Shown here: in pieces, positions 56,601-64,000 of the stretch | Position numbering within the stretch: position 1 is the first letter of the stretch | How the letters are laid out: every line of letters begins with the position of its first letter | DNA from: Oceanicaulis sp. HLUCCA04 | Lineage (GTDB): Bacteria; Pseudomonadota; Alphaproteobacteria; Caulobacterales; Maricaulaceae | Direction: 5' to 3' | DNA: 64,000 nt | Assembly: GCA_001314625.1 (NCBI GenBank) | Contig: LJSH01000006.1 | Location: 124,001 to 188,000 of the forward strand | Notes under the pieces: model-generated | Database searches by the model: none | What the model was told of the DNA's origin: nothing | The model's input: the letters and a program-made list of their open reading frames with translations, nothing else | Position numbers and translations under genes: made by a program

Positions 56601-57517
56601 CCATCGAGACGATTCCAGCCCGCAAAGGCCTGCGCCTGCGCTCATTCCTGGGGCGGCGCATGGCGCGAAAGGCGGGCCGCTCCAGCCTGTCGCCGGCCAC
56701 CAGCGCCGAGCACGCCCGCGCGCGCATGGACAAGGCAGGACGCCAATTGCCCATGCCTAAGGACGTGGAGGTTGCCCGCACCGAAATTGGCGGCTGTGAC
56801 GCGCTGGCGTTTGCGCCGGAAAACGCCCGCAAGGGCGTACTCATATATCTGCATGGCGGCGGCTATTCGCGCGGCTCGGCGCTCAGCCATCGTGCGCTGG
56901 TAGCCCGGATGGCGGCCGCATTTTCTCTCAACGCCATTTCGGTCAATTACCGCATGGCGCCCGAGCACCCCTGCCCGGCGGCGATTGATGATGCGGTGTC
57001 CGCCCTGGAAGCGATCATGGCCAATGAAAGTGGCCCGGTTATTCTGGGCGGGGATTCGGCCGGTGGCGGTCTGGCGCTCAGCGCCACCATCCGTCTCAGG
57101 GATGCGGGCAAGCGCGTTCCCGACGCCCTCTACTTGCTCTCACCCTGGACCGATTTGTCGATGAGCGGGGAGAGCGTACAGACAAAAGCCATGCACGACC
57201 CGATGCTGAACCCGGACTATCTGGGCGCGGGCGGGCAGCTCTATCTGGGCGGACGCCCCGGCACCGACCCGCAAGCCTCTCCGCTGTTTGCCGAGCTGAA
57301 AGGCCTGCCGCCGACGCTGATCCAGGTCGGATCTGACGAAATTCTCTTAAGCGATTCCACGCGGCTGGCCGAGAAGCTGGAGGCGGCCGGCGTGCCGGTC
57401 GAGTGCGAGATCTGGGAAGGCATGTGGCACGACTTCCAGATTTTCGCCCCGCTCATCCCGGAAGCCGACTGGGCGATTGACCGGGCGCGGGTCTGGGTGG
57501 AATTTCAGCTGGCTTAA
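56597..57517 (+). CDS. hormone-sensitive-lipase-type esterase
   Basis: A 306-residue esterase of the HSL (GDXG) family. The oxyanion motif is YLHGGGYSRGS and the nucleophile elbow GGDSAGGGLALS. The acid and base lie in PTLIQVGSDEILLSD and GMWHDFQIF. It hydrolyses short- to medium-chain acyl esters. The start overlaps the preceding lipase stop as ATGA, so the two are one transcript and may act in sequence on acylglycerols. Confidence 0.93.
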   Translation: MTIETIPARKGLRLRSFLGRRMARKAGRSSLSPATSAEHARARMDKAGRQLPMPKDVEVARTEIGGCDALAFAPENARKGVLIYLHGGGYSRGSALSHRALVARMAAAFSLNAISVNYRMAPEHPCPAAIDDAVSALEAIMANESGPVILGGDSAGGGLALSATIRLRDAGKRVPDALYLLSPWTDLSMSGESVQTKAMHDPMLNPDYLGAGGQLYLGGRPGTDPQASPLFAELKGLPPTLIQVGSDEILLSDSTRLAEKLEAAGVPVECEIWEGMWHDFQIFAPLIPEADWAIDRARVWVEFQLA

Positions 57518-57540
57518 CGGACGCCAGAGTGTTTTCGCCA

Positions 57541-57558
57541 GCCCTCATCTGTGAGGGC
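57541..57558. terminator. hairpin between convergent genes
   Basis: GCCCTC-atctgt-GAGGGC in the 60-bp gap between the esterase and the flavoprotein gene; a second GAGGGCT at 57566 could pair instead. Weak T content. Confidence 0.3.
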
Positions 57559-57577
57559 GAACGACGAGGGCTGTTAC

Positions 57578-59050
57578 CTAAACCGCCGCCCAGTCGGCAT
57601 CGTCCTTGCCGGCCAGCGTGTGCGCAAAACCGGCGGCGAGGCCTTCCCAGTTCTGGGTGATGATCCCGTCTTCGGTCTTGTACCAGGAGGGACAGTCCCC
57701 CGCCCAGACGGTCCCGGAGAGGCGTTTCTGGAGCGCTGCATTATAGCGCGCCTCGGCCTCCGGCTTGACCGAGAGTGCGTTGAGCCCGCCATCGAGAACC
57801 AGGCTCACCTTGTCGGCGACATATTCGGCCTGGCGCTCCACCATGAAAATAATGGAGTTGTGGCCAAGATTTGTGTTCGGCCCGTAGAGCATGAAGAGGT
57901 TTGGGAATCCCGCCACCGCCACGCCTTTATAGGCGCGCGGGGAAGCGCCCCAGACCTCGCGCAAGGTACGGCCATCCGCTGCGGTCACTTCAAGCGTCGG
58001 CAGAAATTCGGTCGTCACGAACCCGGTTGCCAGGATCAGCGTATCGGCGGGCACGACTTCGCCGGAGACAGTTTGGGCGCCATCAGCATTGATGCGCGCG
58101 ATCCCTTCGGTGACGAGGCGGACATTGACGCGCTGCATCACCTCGAAATAGTCATTGGACAGCAGGATGCGCTTGCAGCCGGGCGGATAATCGGGCGTCA
58201 GCTTTTCCTGCAATGCGCGATCGGCGATGCTCTTGGCGATCTTGCGCCGCGCGGTCCAGCGGGCGAACGCGCTGGCCAGCGAATTGCGCTTCAGGGCCGC
58301 ATAGCGCGTTTCATGAATGACAAAACTGCCCCAGCGATACAGGCGCTGCCAGCCGGGAATATGGGCAAAAGCCCATTTTTCAAAAGCGGTGAAGGCCCGG
58401 TCAGGCTTGGAAATTATCCAGTTCGGGGTGCGCTGGAAAACCGTCAGCTCACGCGCGCGCTCGCTCACCTCTGGCAAGAGCTGGATCGCGCTCGCCGCAT
58501 TGCCGATCAGCGCCACACGCTGACCGTCGAGCTTCACCGAAGAATCCCAGCGCGCGGTGTGCATGACGGGGCCAGCAAAGTCTGAAAGACCATCGATCTG
58601 CGGCGTGAACGGTTCGGACAGCTGGCCGACTGCACTGATGACCACGCGCGCAAGGGTCTGGCGTCCATCGGCAAAGCGGACCTGCCAGCACCCCTCCTCT
58701 GCCTTGAAGGCGAGCGACCTGATCACCAGCCCGGTGCGCAGATGGGGTGTCAGGCCGAAGCGCTCTGCACAGCCTTCAAAATAGTCGAGGATTTCGTCGC
58801 GCAGCGCGTATTTGCGGCTCCAGTCAGGTTTCAGCGCAAAGGAGAAGGAATAGAGATGACTGGGCACATCGCAGCCCGCGCCGGGATAGCGATTATCACG
58901 CCAGACCCCGCCAAACCCGTCCGACTTCTCCGCGATCAGGAAATCGTCCAGCCCGCGCCTTTTGAGATGATAGCCCATGGCGATGCCGGACATGCCCGCC
59001 CCGATGAGAAGCGTGTCCACGCGCTCCGGCAAGGGCGTCTCACTTGGCAT
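57578..59050 (-). CDS. Baeyer-Villiger-type flavin monooxygenase
   Basis: A 490-residue FAD/NADPH monooxygenase. The FAD Rossmann loop is IGAGMSG (16-22). The Baeyer-Villiger fingerprint FxGxxxHxxxW(D) is exact as FAGPVMHTARWD (158-169). The NADPH loop is ALIGNAASAIQ. It would insert oxygen into ketones or oxidise soft heteroatoms; the substrate is unknown. ATG 59050 overlaps the upstream synthetase gene by 11 bp; a TTG at 59065 is an alternative. It is the last gene of the CoA-linked catabolic operon. Confidence 0.92.
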   Translation of the reverse strand: MPSETPLPERVDTLLIGAGMSGIAMGYHLKRRGLDDFLIAEKSDGFGGVWRDNRYPGAGCDVPSHLYSFSFALKPDWSRKYALRDEILDYFEGCAERFGLTPHLRTGLVIRSLAFKAEEGCWQVRFADGRQTLARVVISAVGQLSEPFTPQIDGLSDFAGPVMHTARWDSSVKLDGQRVALIGNAASAIQLLPEVSERARELTVFQRTPNWIISKPDRAFTAFEKWAFAHIPGWQRLYRWGSFVIHETRYAALKRNSLASAFARWTARRKIAKSIADRALQEKLTPDYPPGCKRILLSNDYFEVMQRVNVRLVTEGIARINADGAQTVSGEVVPADTLILATGFVTTEFLPTLEVTAADGRTLREVWGASPRAYKGVAVAGFPNLFMLYGPNTNLGHNSIIFMVERQAEYVADKVSLVLDGGLNALSVKPEAEARYNAALQKRLSGTVWAGDCPSWYKTEDGIITQNWEGLAAGFAHTLAGKDDADWAAV

Positions 59051-60857
59051 AGAGGCTTTCGACAATCGCCCGGTTGCGCTCGATGACCACCTTGCGTTTG
59101 ACCTTCATGGTCGGGGTCAGCTCGCCGCCTTCCACGCTGAACGCGCCCGGCAGAACCGCAAACTTGCGGATATTCTCCACGCGGGCATGACGGGTGTTGA
59201 GCTGGTCCACGCCCTCCTGCAGCGCTTCGAGCACGGCTGGGTGGTTTCGGATATCGCCCTCAAGACCTTGTTTTTTGGCAAAGGCGGCAAGGCCATCGGC
59301 GCTCAGTGTCAGGAGGGCAGCCAGATAGGGCTTGGCATCGCCCACCACCACGGCATGTTCCACCAGCGCAATATTCATCAGGTCGGTTTCCAGATTGGCC
59401 GGCGTGATATTCTTGCCGCCCGCCGTGATGATGATGTCCTTGATCCGGCCGGTGATGAAGATGAAGCCGTCCTCATCGACATTCACCACATCGCCGGTGC
59501 GCATCCAGCCATCGCTGGTGAAGCTGTCCGCAGTGGCATCATTATTCTTCATATAGCCCTTGAAGATGTTCGGGCCTTTGACGAGCAACTCGCCCTCTTC
59601 GGTAACGCGGCTTTCCATGCCCGGCACCAGCTTGCCGACCGAGCCGAGGCGTATCGCGCCCGGCGCATTGAAGGTGGAGGGGGCGGAGGTTTCCGACTGG
59701 CCGTAGCCCTCATAGATGACCAGATCGAGCCCGGCGAAAAAGCGCAGGACTTCAGGCGAGATCGGCGCCGCGCCGGAGATCAGCATGCGTGATTTGTCGA
59801 GGCCAAGCGCCTCCTTGACCTTGGAGAGGACGAGCTTGTCTGCAATGGATTTCTGCAAGGCCAGAAGGGGGGAAACGGATTTGCCGTCAATCTTCGCCAG
59901 ATTGACCTTGCGGGCCGTATCCATGGCCCATTTCGCCATCTTCGCCTTGGTGCCTGTGGCTTCGGCCAGACGGCCCTGAATGGTCTCGGCCATCTTTTCC
60001 CAGACGCGCGGCACCCCGAAGAAAATCGTCGGCCGGCAGGCTTTCAGATCGTCGGCCAGCGTCTCCATGGAGCGCGCAAACCACAGCGTGCCACCCGCAG
60101 CCGCGTGATTGTGCACCGAGGCCTGCTGCTCGGCGATATGGGCAATCGGCAGATAGGAAAGCGAGCGGTCGCCTTGCTTGCGCCCGAACATCTCGATGAG
60201 CACAGACGCGCTCCAGGCGATATTGCCATGGCTGAGCATCACCGCCTTGGGCGGACCAGTGGTGCCGGAGGTATAGATCAGGCTCGCGACGCCATGTTCT
60301 TCAAGTGCATCGAGCCGGGCCAGCAATTCGGCCTCATGGTCCTCGGTGCCAAGCGCCATGAAGGCATCCCAGCTCATCGCGCCGTCGGGCGCATCCGCGC
60401 CGCGCATGACGATGATGTGCTTCAGGCTTTCACACTCGGCCTTCAGGTCGAGCGCCTGACGGGCCTGCTCGGCGTCTTCCACCAGATAGACCGGGCTTTG
60501 CGAGTGCTGGAGGATATAGGTGATTTCGGGCGGCGCACTGGTCCAGTAAATACCGGCCGGATTGCCCCCTGCCATCATCGCGGCATTGGCCATAATCGTC
60601 CATTCGGGGCGGTTGAAGCCCAGAATGGCGACAGACTGATCTTTTTCAAATCCCAGTGCAATCAGCGCACGGCCTGCGCGTTGTGCCTCCCCGGCATAAT
60701 CGCGCCAGTTGCACGTCACCCAGCCCAATCCGTCATGGAAGACATAGGCGGGCGAATCCGGCCGGGTTTCGCCATTGTCCAGAAGGCGAGCCGGTGTGGA
60801 GGCAAAGCGTTTGCCTCCCGCAAGACGTGGCAGATCAGCGGCGGTGGCGGCTACCAT
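59040..60857 (-). CDS. AMP-dependent acyl-CoA synthetase
   Basis: A 605-residue adenylate-forming ligase of the long-chain acyl-CoA synthetase (FAA1) type. The ATP loop is LIYTSGTTGPPKAVMLSHG, with YEGYGQSET, GWMRTGDVV and a late lysine in TPTMKVKRK. It activates a carboxylic acid to its CoA thioester. ATG 60857 has AAGGAT 6 bases upstream and starts two bases before the preceding stop ends. In this operon it likely prepares the acid that the beta-keto cleavage and carboxylase steps act on; substrate unknown. Confidence 0.92.
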   Translation of the reverse strand: MVAATAADLPRLAGGKRFASTPARLLDNGETRPDSPAYVFHDGLGWVTCNWRDYAGEAQRAGRALIALGFEKDQSVAILGFNRPEWTIMANAAMMAGGNPAGIYWTSAPPEITYILQHSQSPVYLVEDAEQARQALDLKAECESLKHIIVMRGADAPDGAMSWDAFMALGTEDHEAELLARLDALEEHGVASLIYTSGTTGPPKAVMLSHGNIAWSASVLIEMFGRKQGDRSLSYLPIAHIAEQQASVHNHAAAGGTLWFARSMETLADDLKACRPTIFFGVPRVWEKMAETIQGRLAEATGTKAKMAKWAMDTARKVNLAKIDGKSVSPLLALQKSIADKLVLSKVKEALGLDKSRMLISGAAPISPEVLRFFAGLDLVIYEGYGQSETSAPSTFNAPGAIRLGSVGKLVPGMESRVTEEGELLVKGPNIFKGYMKNNDATADSFTSDGWMRTGDVVNVDEDGFIFITGRIKDIIITAGGKNITPANLETDLMNIALVEHAVVVGDAKPYLAALLTLSADGLAAFAKKQGLEGDIRNHPAVLEALQEGVDQLNTRHARVENIRKFAVLPGAFSVEGGELTPTMKVKRKVVIERNRAIVESLYAK

Positions 60858-60859
60858 GA

Positions 60860-61723
60860 TTATCCTTCCCCGAGATGCATCAATGCACGGGCTTCTGACG
60901 GAGAGGCAATCTCCCGGCCCGCATTCCTCGCACATTCAACCAGAGCTTCGATGAGTGCGCCATTGCCAGATGCGCGTTCCCCGTCCGGCAGGTAGAATGT
61001 ATCTTCCAGTCCGGTGCGCAGCATCCCGCCCAGCTCTGCAGCACGCTGGTGGACAGGCCAGATTTCGGTGCGGCCGATCAGCGTCGTCTGCCAGGGATCG
61101 CCTTCGCGCTTGTATCCGGTCAAAAGCTCCAGAAGGCGCGCATCGCACGGCATGCCAGACGCCACCCCCATGACGAAATTATAGTGGGCCGACGGGGCCA
61201 TGCCGTTCTCGATATACATGTTGACCGAGCGGACAATGCCGACGTCGAAGCATTCAAACTCCGGGTGGGCACCGGTTTCGGCCATGGCATCGATCATGGT
61301 CTGGATCTTCTCCACCGGATTATCGAACATCATGGGCGGCCAGGCCCACGACCCGTCACTCCTCAGTTTGAGATAGTTCAGCGAGCCGGCATTGCAGGCG
61401 GCGATTTCCGGCTTCACCTTGCGGATGCAGGCCACCGGCCCGGACACATCCGAACCGACAATGCCGGTGGTCTGGTTGATGATCACGCCAGGGCAGGCAT
61501 CGCGGATTGCCTCGCACATCTCCAGCGCCAGATCCGGGTCCCAGCTTGGAAAGCCCCCCATCCCGTCTTCCTGCATGCGAAAATGCACGTGCATGACGGC
61601 CGCGCCCGCGTCATACGCCTCACGCGCGCTCGCCGCCATTTCGGCCGGCGTCACCGGCACGGGGTGCTGTTTGGGGTTGGTCAGCACGCCATTGATCGCG
61701 CAGGTGATGACGGCCTTGCTCAT
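60860..61723 (-). CDS. beta-keto acid cleavage enzyme (BKACE)
   Basis: A 287-residue TIM-barrel zinc enzyme of the BKACE (DUF849) family. It condenses a beta-keto acid with acetyl-CoA and cleaves it to acetoacetate and a new acyl-CoA. The metal-binding pair is seen in AAVMHVHFRMQEDG, and the N-terminal ITCAINGVLTNPKQHPVPVT and EFECFDVG are family blocks. The founding member cleaves 3-keto-5-aminohexanoate; other substrates include dehydrocarnitine. Here the flanking biotin carboxylase and acyl-CoA synthetase do not fit lysine fermentation, so the substrate is open. It overlaps the upstream carboxylase gene as ATGA. Confidence 0.92.
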   Translation of the reverse strand: MSKAVITCAINGVLTNPKQHPVPVTPAEMAASAREAYDAGAAVMHVHFRMQEDGMGGFPSWDPDLALEMCEAIRDACPGVIINQTTGIVGSDVSGPVACIRKVKPEIAACNAGSLNYLKLRSDGSWAWPPMMFDNPVEKIQTMIDAMAETGAHPEFECFDVGIVRSVNMYIENGMAPSAHYNFVMGVASGMPCDARLLELLTGYKREGDPWQTTLIGRTEIWPVHQRAAELGGMLRTGLEDTFYLPDGERASGNGALIEALVECARNAGREIASPSEARALMHLGEG

Positions 61724-63684
61724 GGCTTTGATCCTTCCAGTTCCAGTTCGATCAGCAGTGTACCGCCAGCGGCCTGCTGGCCGGCATTGGCATGTACCGC
61801 TTTCACCACGCCATTGGCCGCAGCCGTCAGGCGCATTTCCATCTTCATCGCTTCCATCAGCGCCAGCACATCGCCTGCTTTCACCGCATCGCCTGGCTTG
61901 ACGTTCACCGCCACCAGCGCGCCGGACACCGGCGCTATGAGGCGGGCCGGATCGGCGGCGCTGGCATCACGGAAAGCCGACGGCTCACGCACCGCCACAA
62001 TGCGGCGTGCAAGCGCGATATGGAGTGTCCCGTCCGCCCCTTCGGCCACACAGGCCTGCCGGTCGGTGCCATCGAGCTGGTAGCGCAGGTTCGGCGCGTC
62101 TTCGTCCAGCACGGTGATGGAATGACGGGCCTCGCCGAAGCTGACCGTGACGGCGTGCGCGCCGTCCTGCTCCACGAATACATCGACCGCTTCACCATCG
62201 GCCTCGAGAGGCAGGGTAAAGCGCTTCACCGACCCGCCGCGTACGGCGCCCGCATCCGGGGCGGCCAGCAGGACGGCCGCGACCGCAATGGCTTCGCCCG
62301 GTACGGGCTCCGGCGCGAACGGGCCTTCGCCCCCCGCCGACCATTGATCGAGATCGGCAATGGTCACCGCGCCGGCGCGGAAGGCTTCGCTGTCGAGTAG
62401 CCTGATCAGAAAATCGCGATTGGTCTTCACACCCAGCATGGGCGCTTTCGCCAGCCCGGCGATCAGCAGATCAATGGCCTCGTTCCGGTTGGGCGCATAG
62501 CTGATGATTTTTGCCACCATGGCGTCATAGGCCGTGCTTACCACATCGCCGGTGACAAACCCGGTATCGATGCGCGACTCGCGCATCGCCGCTTCGGGAT
62601 CGAAATGGGCGATGGTGCCCGATTGCGGCTTGAACCCGTCCAGCGGGTCCTCGGCATAGAGGCGCACCTCGATGGCATGGCCCCAGGGCGAAATACTAGC
62701 CTGCTCGACCGGCAGCGTGCCGCCCATGGCAACGATAAACTGCCACTCGACCAGGTTCATCCCGAAGACCTCTTCGGTCACGGGGTGTTCGACCTGCAGG
62801 CGGGTGTTCATTTCAAGGAAGTAGAATTTCCCGTCCGCATCCAGCAGGAACTCCACCGTGCCCGCGCCGACATAGCCGACAGCCTGCGCCACACGCACCG
62901 CTTCGGCGCCCATGGCGGCGCGCAAGGTGTCGTCGACGGCAGGCGACGGCGCTTCCTCGATCACTTTCTGGCGGCGGCGCTGGGCCGAGCAGTCCCGCTC
63001 GCCGATATGGATCGTGTTGCCATGGGTGTCGGCAAAGACCTGCACTTCCACGTGCCGGCCATGCTCGATGAGCTTTTCCAACAGCACCGTCTCGTCACCA
63101 AAGGCCGATTTCGCTTCGCGGCGGGCCGATTTCAGTGCCTCGGCAAACTCTGCGCGGGAATTGACCGCGCGCATGCCGCGCCCCCCTCCGCCGGCTACCG
63201 CCTTGATCAGCAGCGGATAGCCGATCTGCTCGGCCTGGCTGGCCAGATTGGCGTCAGACTGGTCCTCGCCCTGCCAGCCCGGCACCATCGAAATGCCCGA
63301 TGCCGCCAGTAGCGCCTTGGCGCGCGCCTTGTCGCCCATCGCCTCGATGGCCTCGGGCGGCGGGCCGATGAAGATGATGTTTTCAGCAGCGCAGGCCCGC
63401 GCGAACGCGGCATTCTCCGACAGGAAGCCATAGCCCGGATGAATGGCGTCTGCGCCAGTGGCCTTCGCCGCAGCGATAATCGCCTCGATATTGAGATAGC
63501 TTTCCGATGCCGCTGCCGGCCCGATGCGCACCGCCATATCGGCTTCGCGCACATGCATCGCCGCTGAATCCGCATCGGAATAGACCGCGATGGCGCGGAG
63601 ATTGCGGTTCTTCGCATAGCGCAGGACGCGCACCGCGATCTCGCCGCGATTGGCCACCAGAACAGACTTGATGGGTCTCGTCAT
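61720..63684 (-). CDS. biotin-dependent acyl-CoA carboxylase, alpha subunit
   Basis: A 654-residue biotin carboxylase plus carrier subunit of the methylcrotonyl-/propionyl-CoA carboxylase type. The N-terminal biotin-carboxylase domain has VLVANRGEIAVRV, the ATP loop GGGGRGMRAV and HIGERDCSAQRR. The C-terminal biotinyl lysine is Lys614 in EAMKMEM. Arrangement and length match MccA/LiuD of leucine catabolism. The matching beta subunit is not in the window but an enoyl-CoA hydratase follows upstream, as in liu operons. Coupled to the BKACE gene by ATGA. Propionyl- or geranyl-CoA specificity cannot be excluded. Confidence 0.92.
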   Translation of the reverse strand: MTRPIKSVLVANRGEIAVRVLRYAKNRNLRAIAVYSDADSAAMHVREADMAVRIGPAAASESYLNIEAIIAAAKATGADAIHPGYGFLSENAAFARACAAENIIFIGPPPEAIEAMGDKARAKALLAASGISMVPGWQGEDQSDANLASQAEQIGYPLLIKAVAGGGGRGMRAVNSRAEFAEALKSARREAKSAFGDETVLLEKLIEHGRHVEVQVFADTHGNTIHIGERDCSAQRRRQKVIEEAPSPAVDDTLRAAMGAEAVRVAQAVGYVGAGTVEFLLDADGKFYFLEMNTRLQVEHPVTEEVFGMNLVEWQFIVAMGGTLPVEQASISPWGHAIEVRLYAEDPLDGFKPQSGTIAHFDPEAAMRESRIDTGFVTGDVVSTAYDAMVAKIISYAPNRNEAIDLLIAGLAKAPMLGVKTNRDFLIRLLDSEAFRAGAVTIADLDQWSAGGEGPFAPEPVPGEAIAVAAVLLAAPDAGAVRGGSVKRFTLPLEADGEAVDVFVEQDGAHAVTVSFGEARHSITVLDEDAPNLRYQLDGTDRQACVAEGADGTLHIALARRIVAVREPSAFRDASAADPARLIAPVSGALVAVNVKPGDAVKAGDVLALMEAMKMEMRLTAAANGVVKAVHANAGQQAAGGTLLIELELEGSKP

Positions 63685-63714
63685 GCCAAGGCCCTCATCC
63701 GGGCGACGTCGGTT

Positions 63715-63826
63715 TCCTCCCCCGCCTGCGGGGGAGGTGTCAGCGAAGCTGACGGAGGGGGGAGGGTTCTTCTGTCAGAATCCCCCCCTCGGCCCTTCGG
63801 GCCACTCCCCCCGTGAACGGGGGGAG
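63715..63826. repeat. MITE-like palindromic repeat, copy B
   Basis: Same plan as the element at 2153-2254: a CCTCCCCCG-cct-GCGGGGGAGG hairpin, a small hairpin (here GTCAG-cgaa-CTGAC), GGAGGGGGGA paired with TCCCCCCCTC, a GCCC-ttc-GGGC hairpin and the shared end CACTCCCCCCGTGAACGGGG. The small hairpins differ in sequence but keep pairing. It lies inside an operon between two genes. Confidence 0.75.
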
Positions 63827-63853
63827 ACACCGTCGCAGTGTCCTTCAAGAGCC

Positions 63854-64000
63854 TCATCCCTGCACCCATTTTGCCGGGCGTTTCTCGATGAAGGCAGAGA
63901 GCCCTTCTGCCCCTTCCTCGCTGCGCACGGCGGCAGCAAACACCTTGGCCGCGTCGTCGATCAGGGAGCCCGCATCATGCAGGCGCGCCCGGCGCATCAG
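63854..64000 (-). CDS. enoyl-CoA hydratase, C-terminal part
   Basis: The last 48 codons of a gene whose start lies beyond the window. The peptide ends EGLSAFIEKRPAKWVQG, the classic C terminus of crotonase-family hydratases, preceded by FAAAVRSEEGA. Next to the carboxylase alpha gene it is most likely methylglutaconyl-CoA hydratase (LiuC) of leucine breakdown, but this fragment cannot show specificity. Confidence 0.85.
   Translation of the reverse strand: MMRRARLHDAGSLIDDAAKVFAAAVRSEEGAEGLSAFIEKRPAKWVQG

Overview
This 64 kb window is GC-rich bacterial chromosome from an alphaproteobacterium. The gene order, a CtrA-type site in front of ftsZ, a TacA-like regulator and a class-A RNase P RNA all point to the dimorphic, prosthecate branch (Caulobacterales / Maricaulales / Hyphomonadales). 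The genus cannot be fixed from the sequence alone. There is no prophage, insertion sequence, CRISPR array or defence island; almost everything is vertically inherited chromosome.

Layout. 1-2138 (+): a DUF3253 protein and a UDG-fold protein that overlap, then a leucine-type amino-acid dehydrogenase. 2282-26767 (-): an unbroken division and cell-wall (dcw) cluster, read right to left as mraZ-rsmH-ftsL-ftsI-murE-murF-mraY-murD-ftsW-murG-murC-murB-ddl-ftsQ-ftsA-ftsZ-lpxC-bamD-recN-ligA, with most genes joined by 4-bp ATGA/GTGA overlaps. The cluster has a candidate promoter plus three TGGGA MraZ-type repeats at its head, and a CtrA-type box and a terminator around ftsZ. 26991-27407 (-): rnpB with its own promoter, followed by a striking cloverleaf repeat. 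27607-30413 (-): an AmpD-like amidase, an EamA transporter, a small membrane protein and a TerB-DnaJ protein. 30457-40377: a fused 5-oxoprolinase, EttA, a glutathionyl-hydroquinone reductase, a pirin, a protease-RimK fusion, a secreted fasciclin protein and tRNA-Gly(CCC).

40524-47000: a free-methionine sulfoxide reductase, then a two-gene unit encoding a proteasome/HslV-like N-terminal-threonine hydrolase of unusual size and an uncharacterised partner, a DPP-IV-type lipoprotein peptidase and a TacA-like sigma-54 activator. 47232-51720 (+): an alpha/beta hydrolase, a small aa3-oxidase subunit IV and the pntA-pntA2-pntB transhydrogenase operon, with a 29-residue membrane ORF hidden inside it. 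51721-57517: a repeat-built 'septoil knot' protein, a threonyl-tRNA synthetase lacking the TGS domain with a Zur-like palindrome upstream, glycerol kinase and two lipase-like hydrolases. 57578-64000 (-): a catabolic operon read right to left as enoyl-CoA hydratase (partial), biotin carboxylase subunit, beta-keto acid cleavage enzyme, acyl-CoA synthetase and Baeyer-Villiger-type flavoprotein; this resembles leucine / branched-acid catabolism.

The most novel element is the Ntn-hydrolase unit (41149-42914). Its predicted Thr1-Asp17 spacing matches proteasome beta subunits exactly, but the protein is about twice their size. Other leads are the perfect four-way-junction repeat at 27476-27572, MITE-like G/C repeats at 2153-2254 and 63715-63826, the palindrome controlling the TGS-less ThrRS, and the terminator that hides the ribosome-binding site of the knot protein. 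All functional calls come from reading the sequence and recalled family features; no searches were run.
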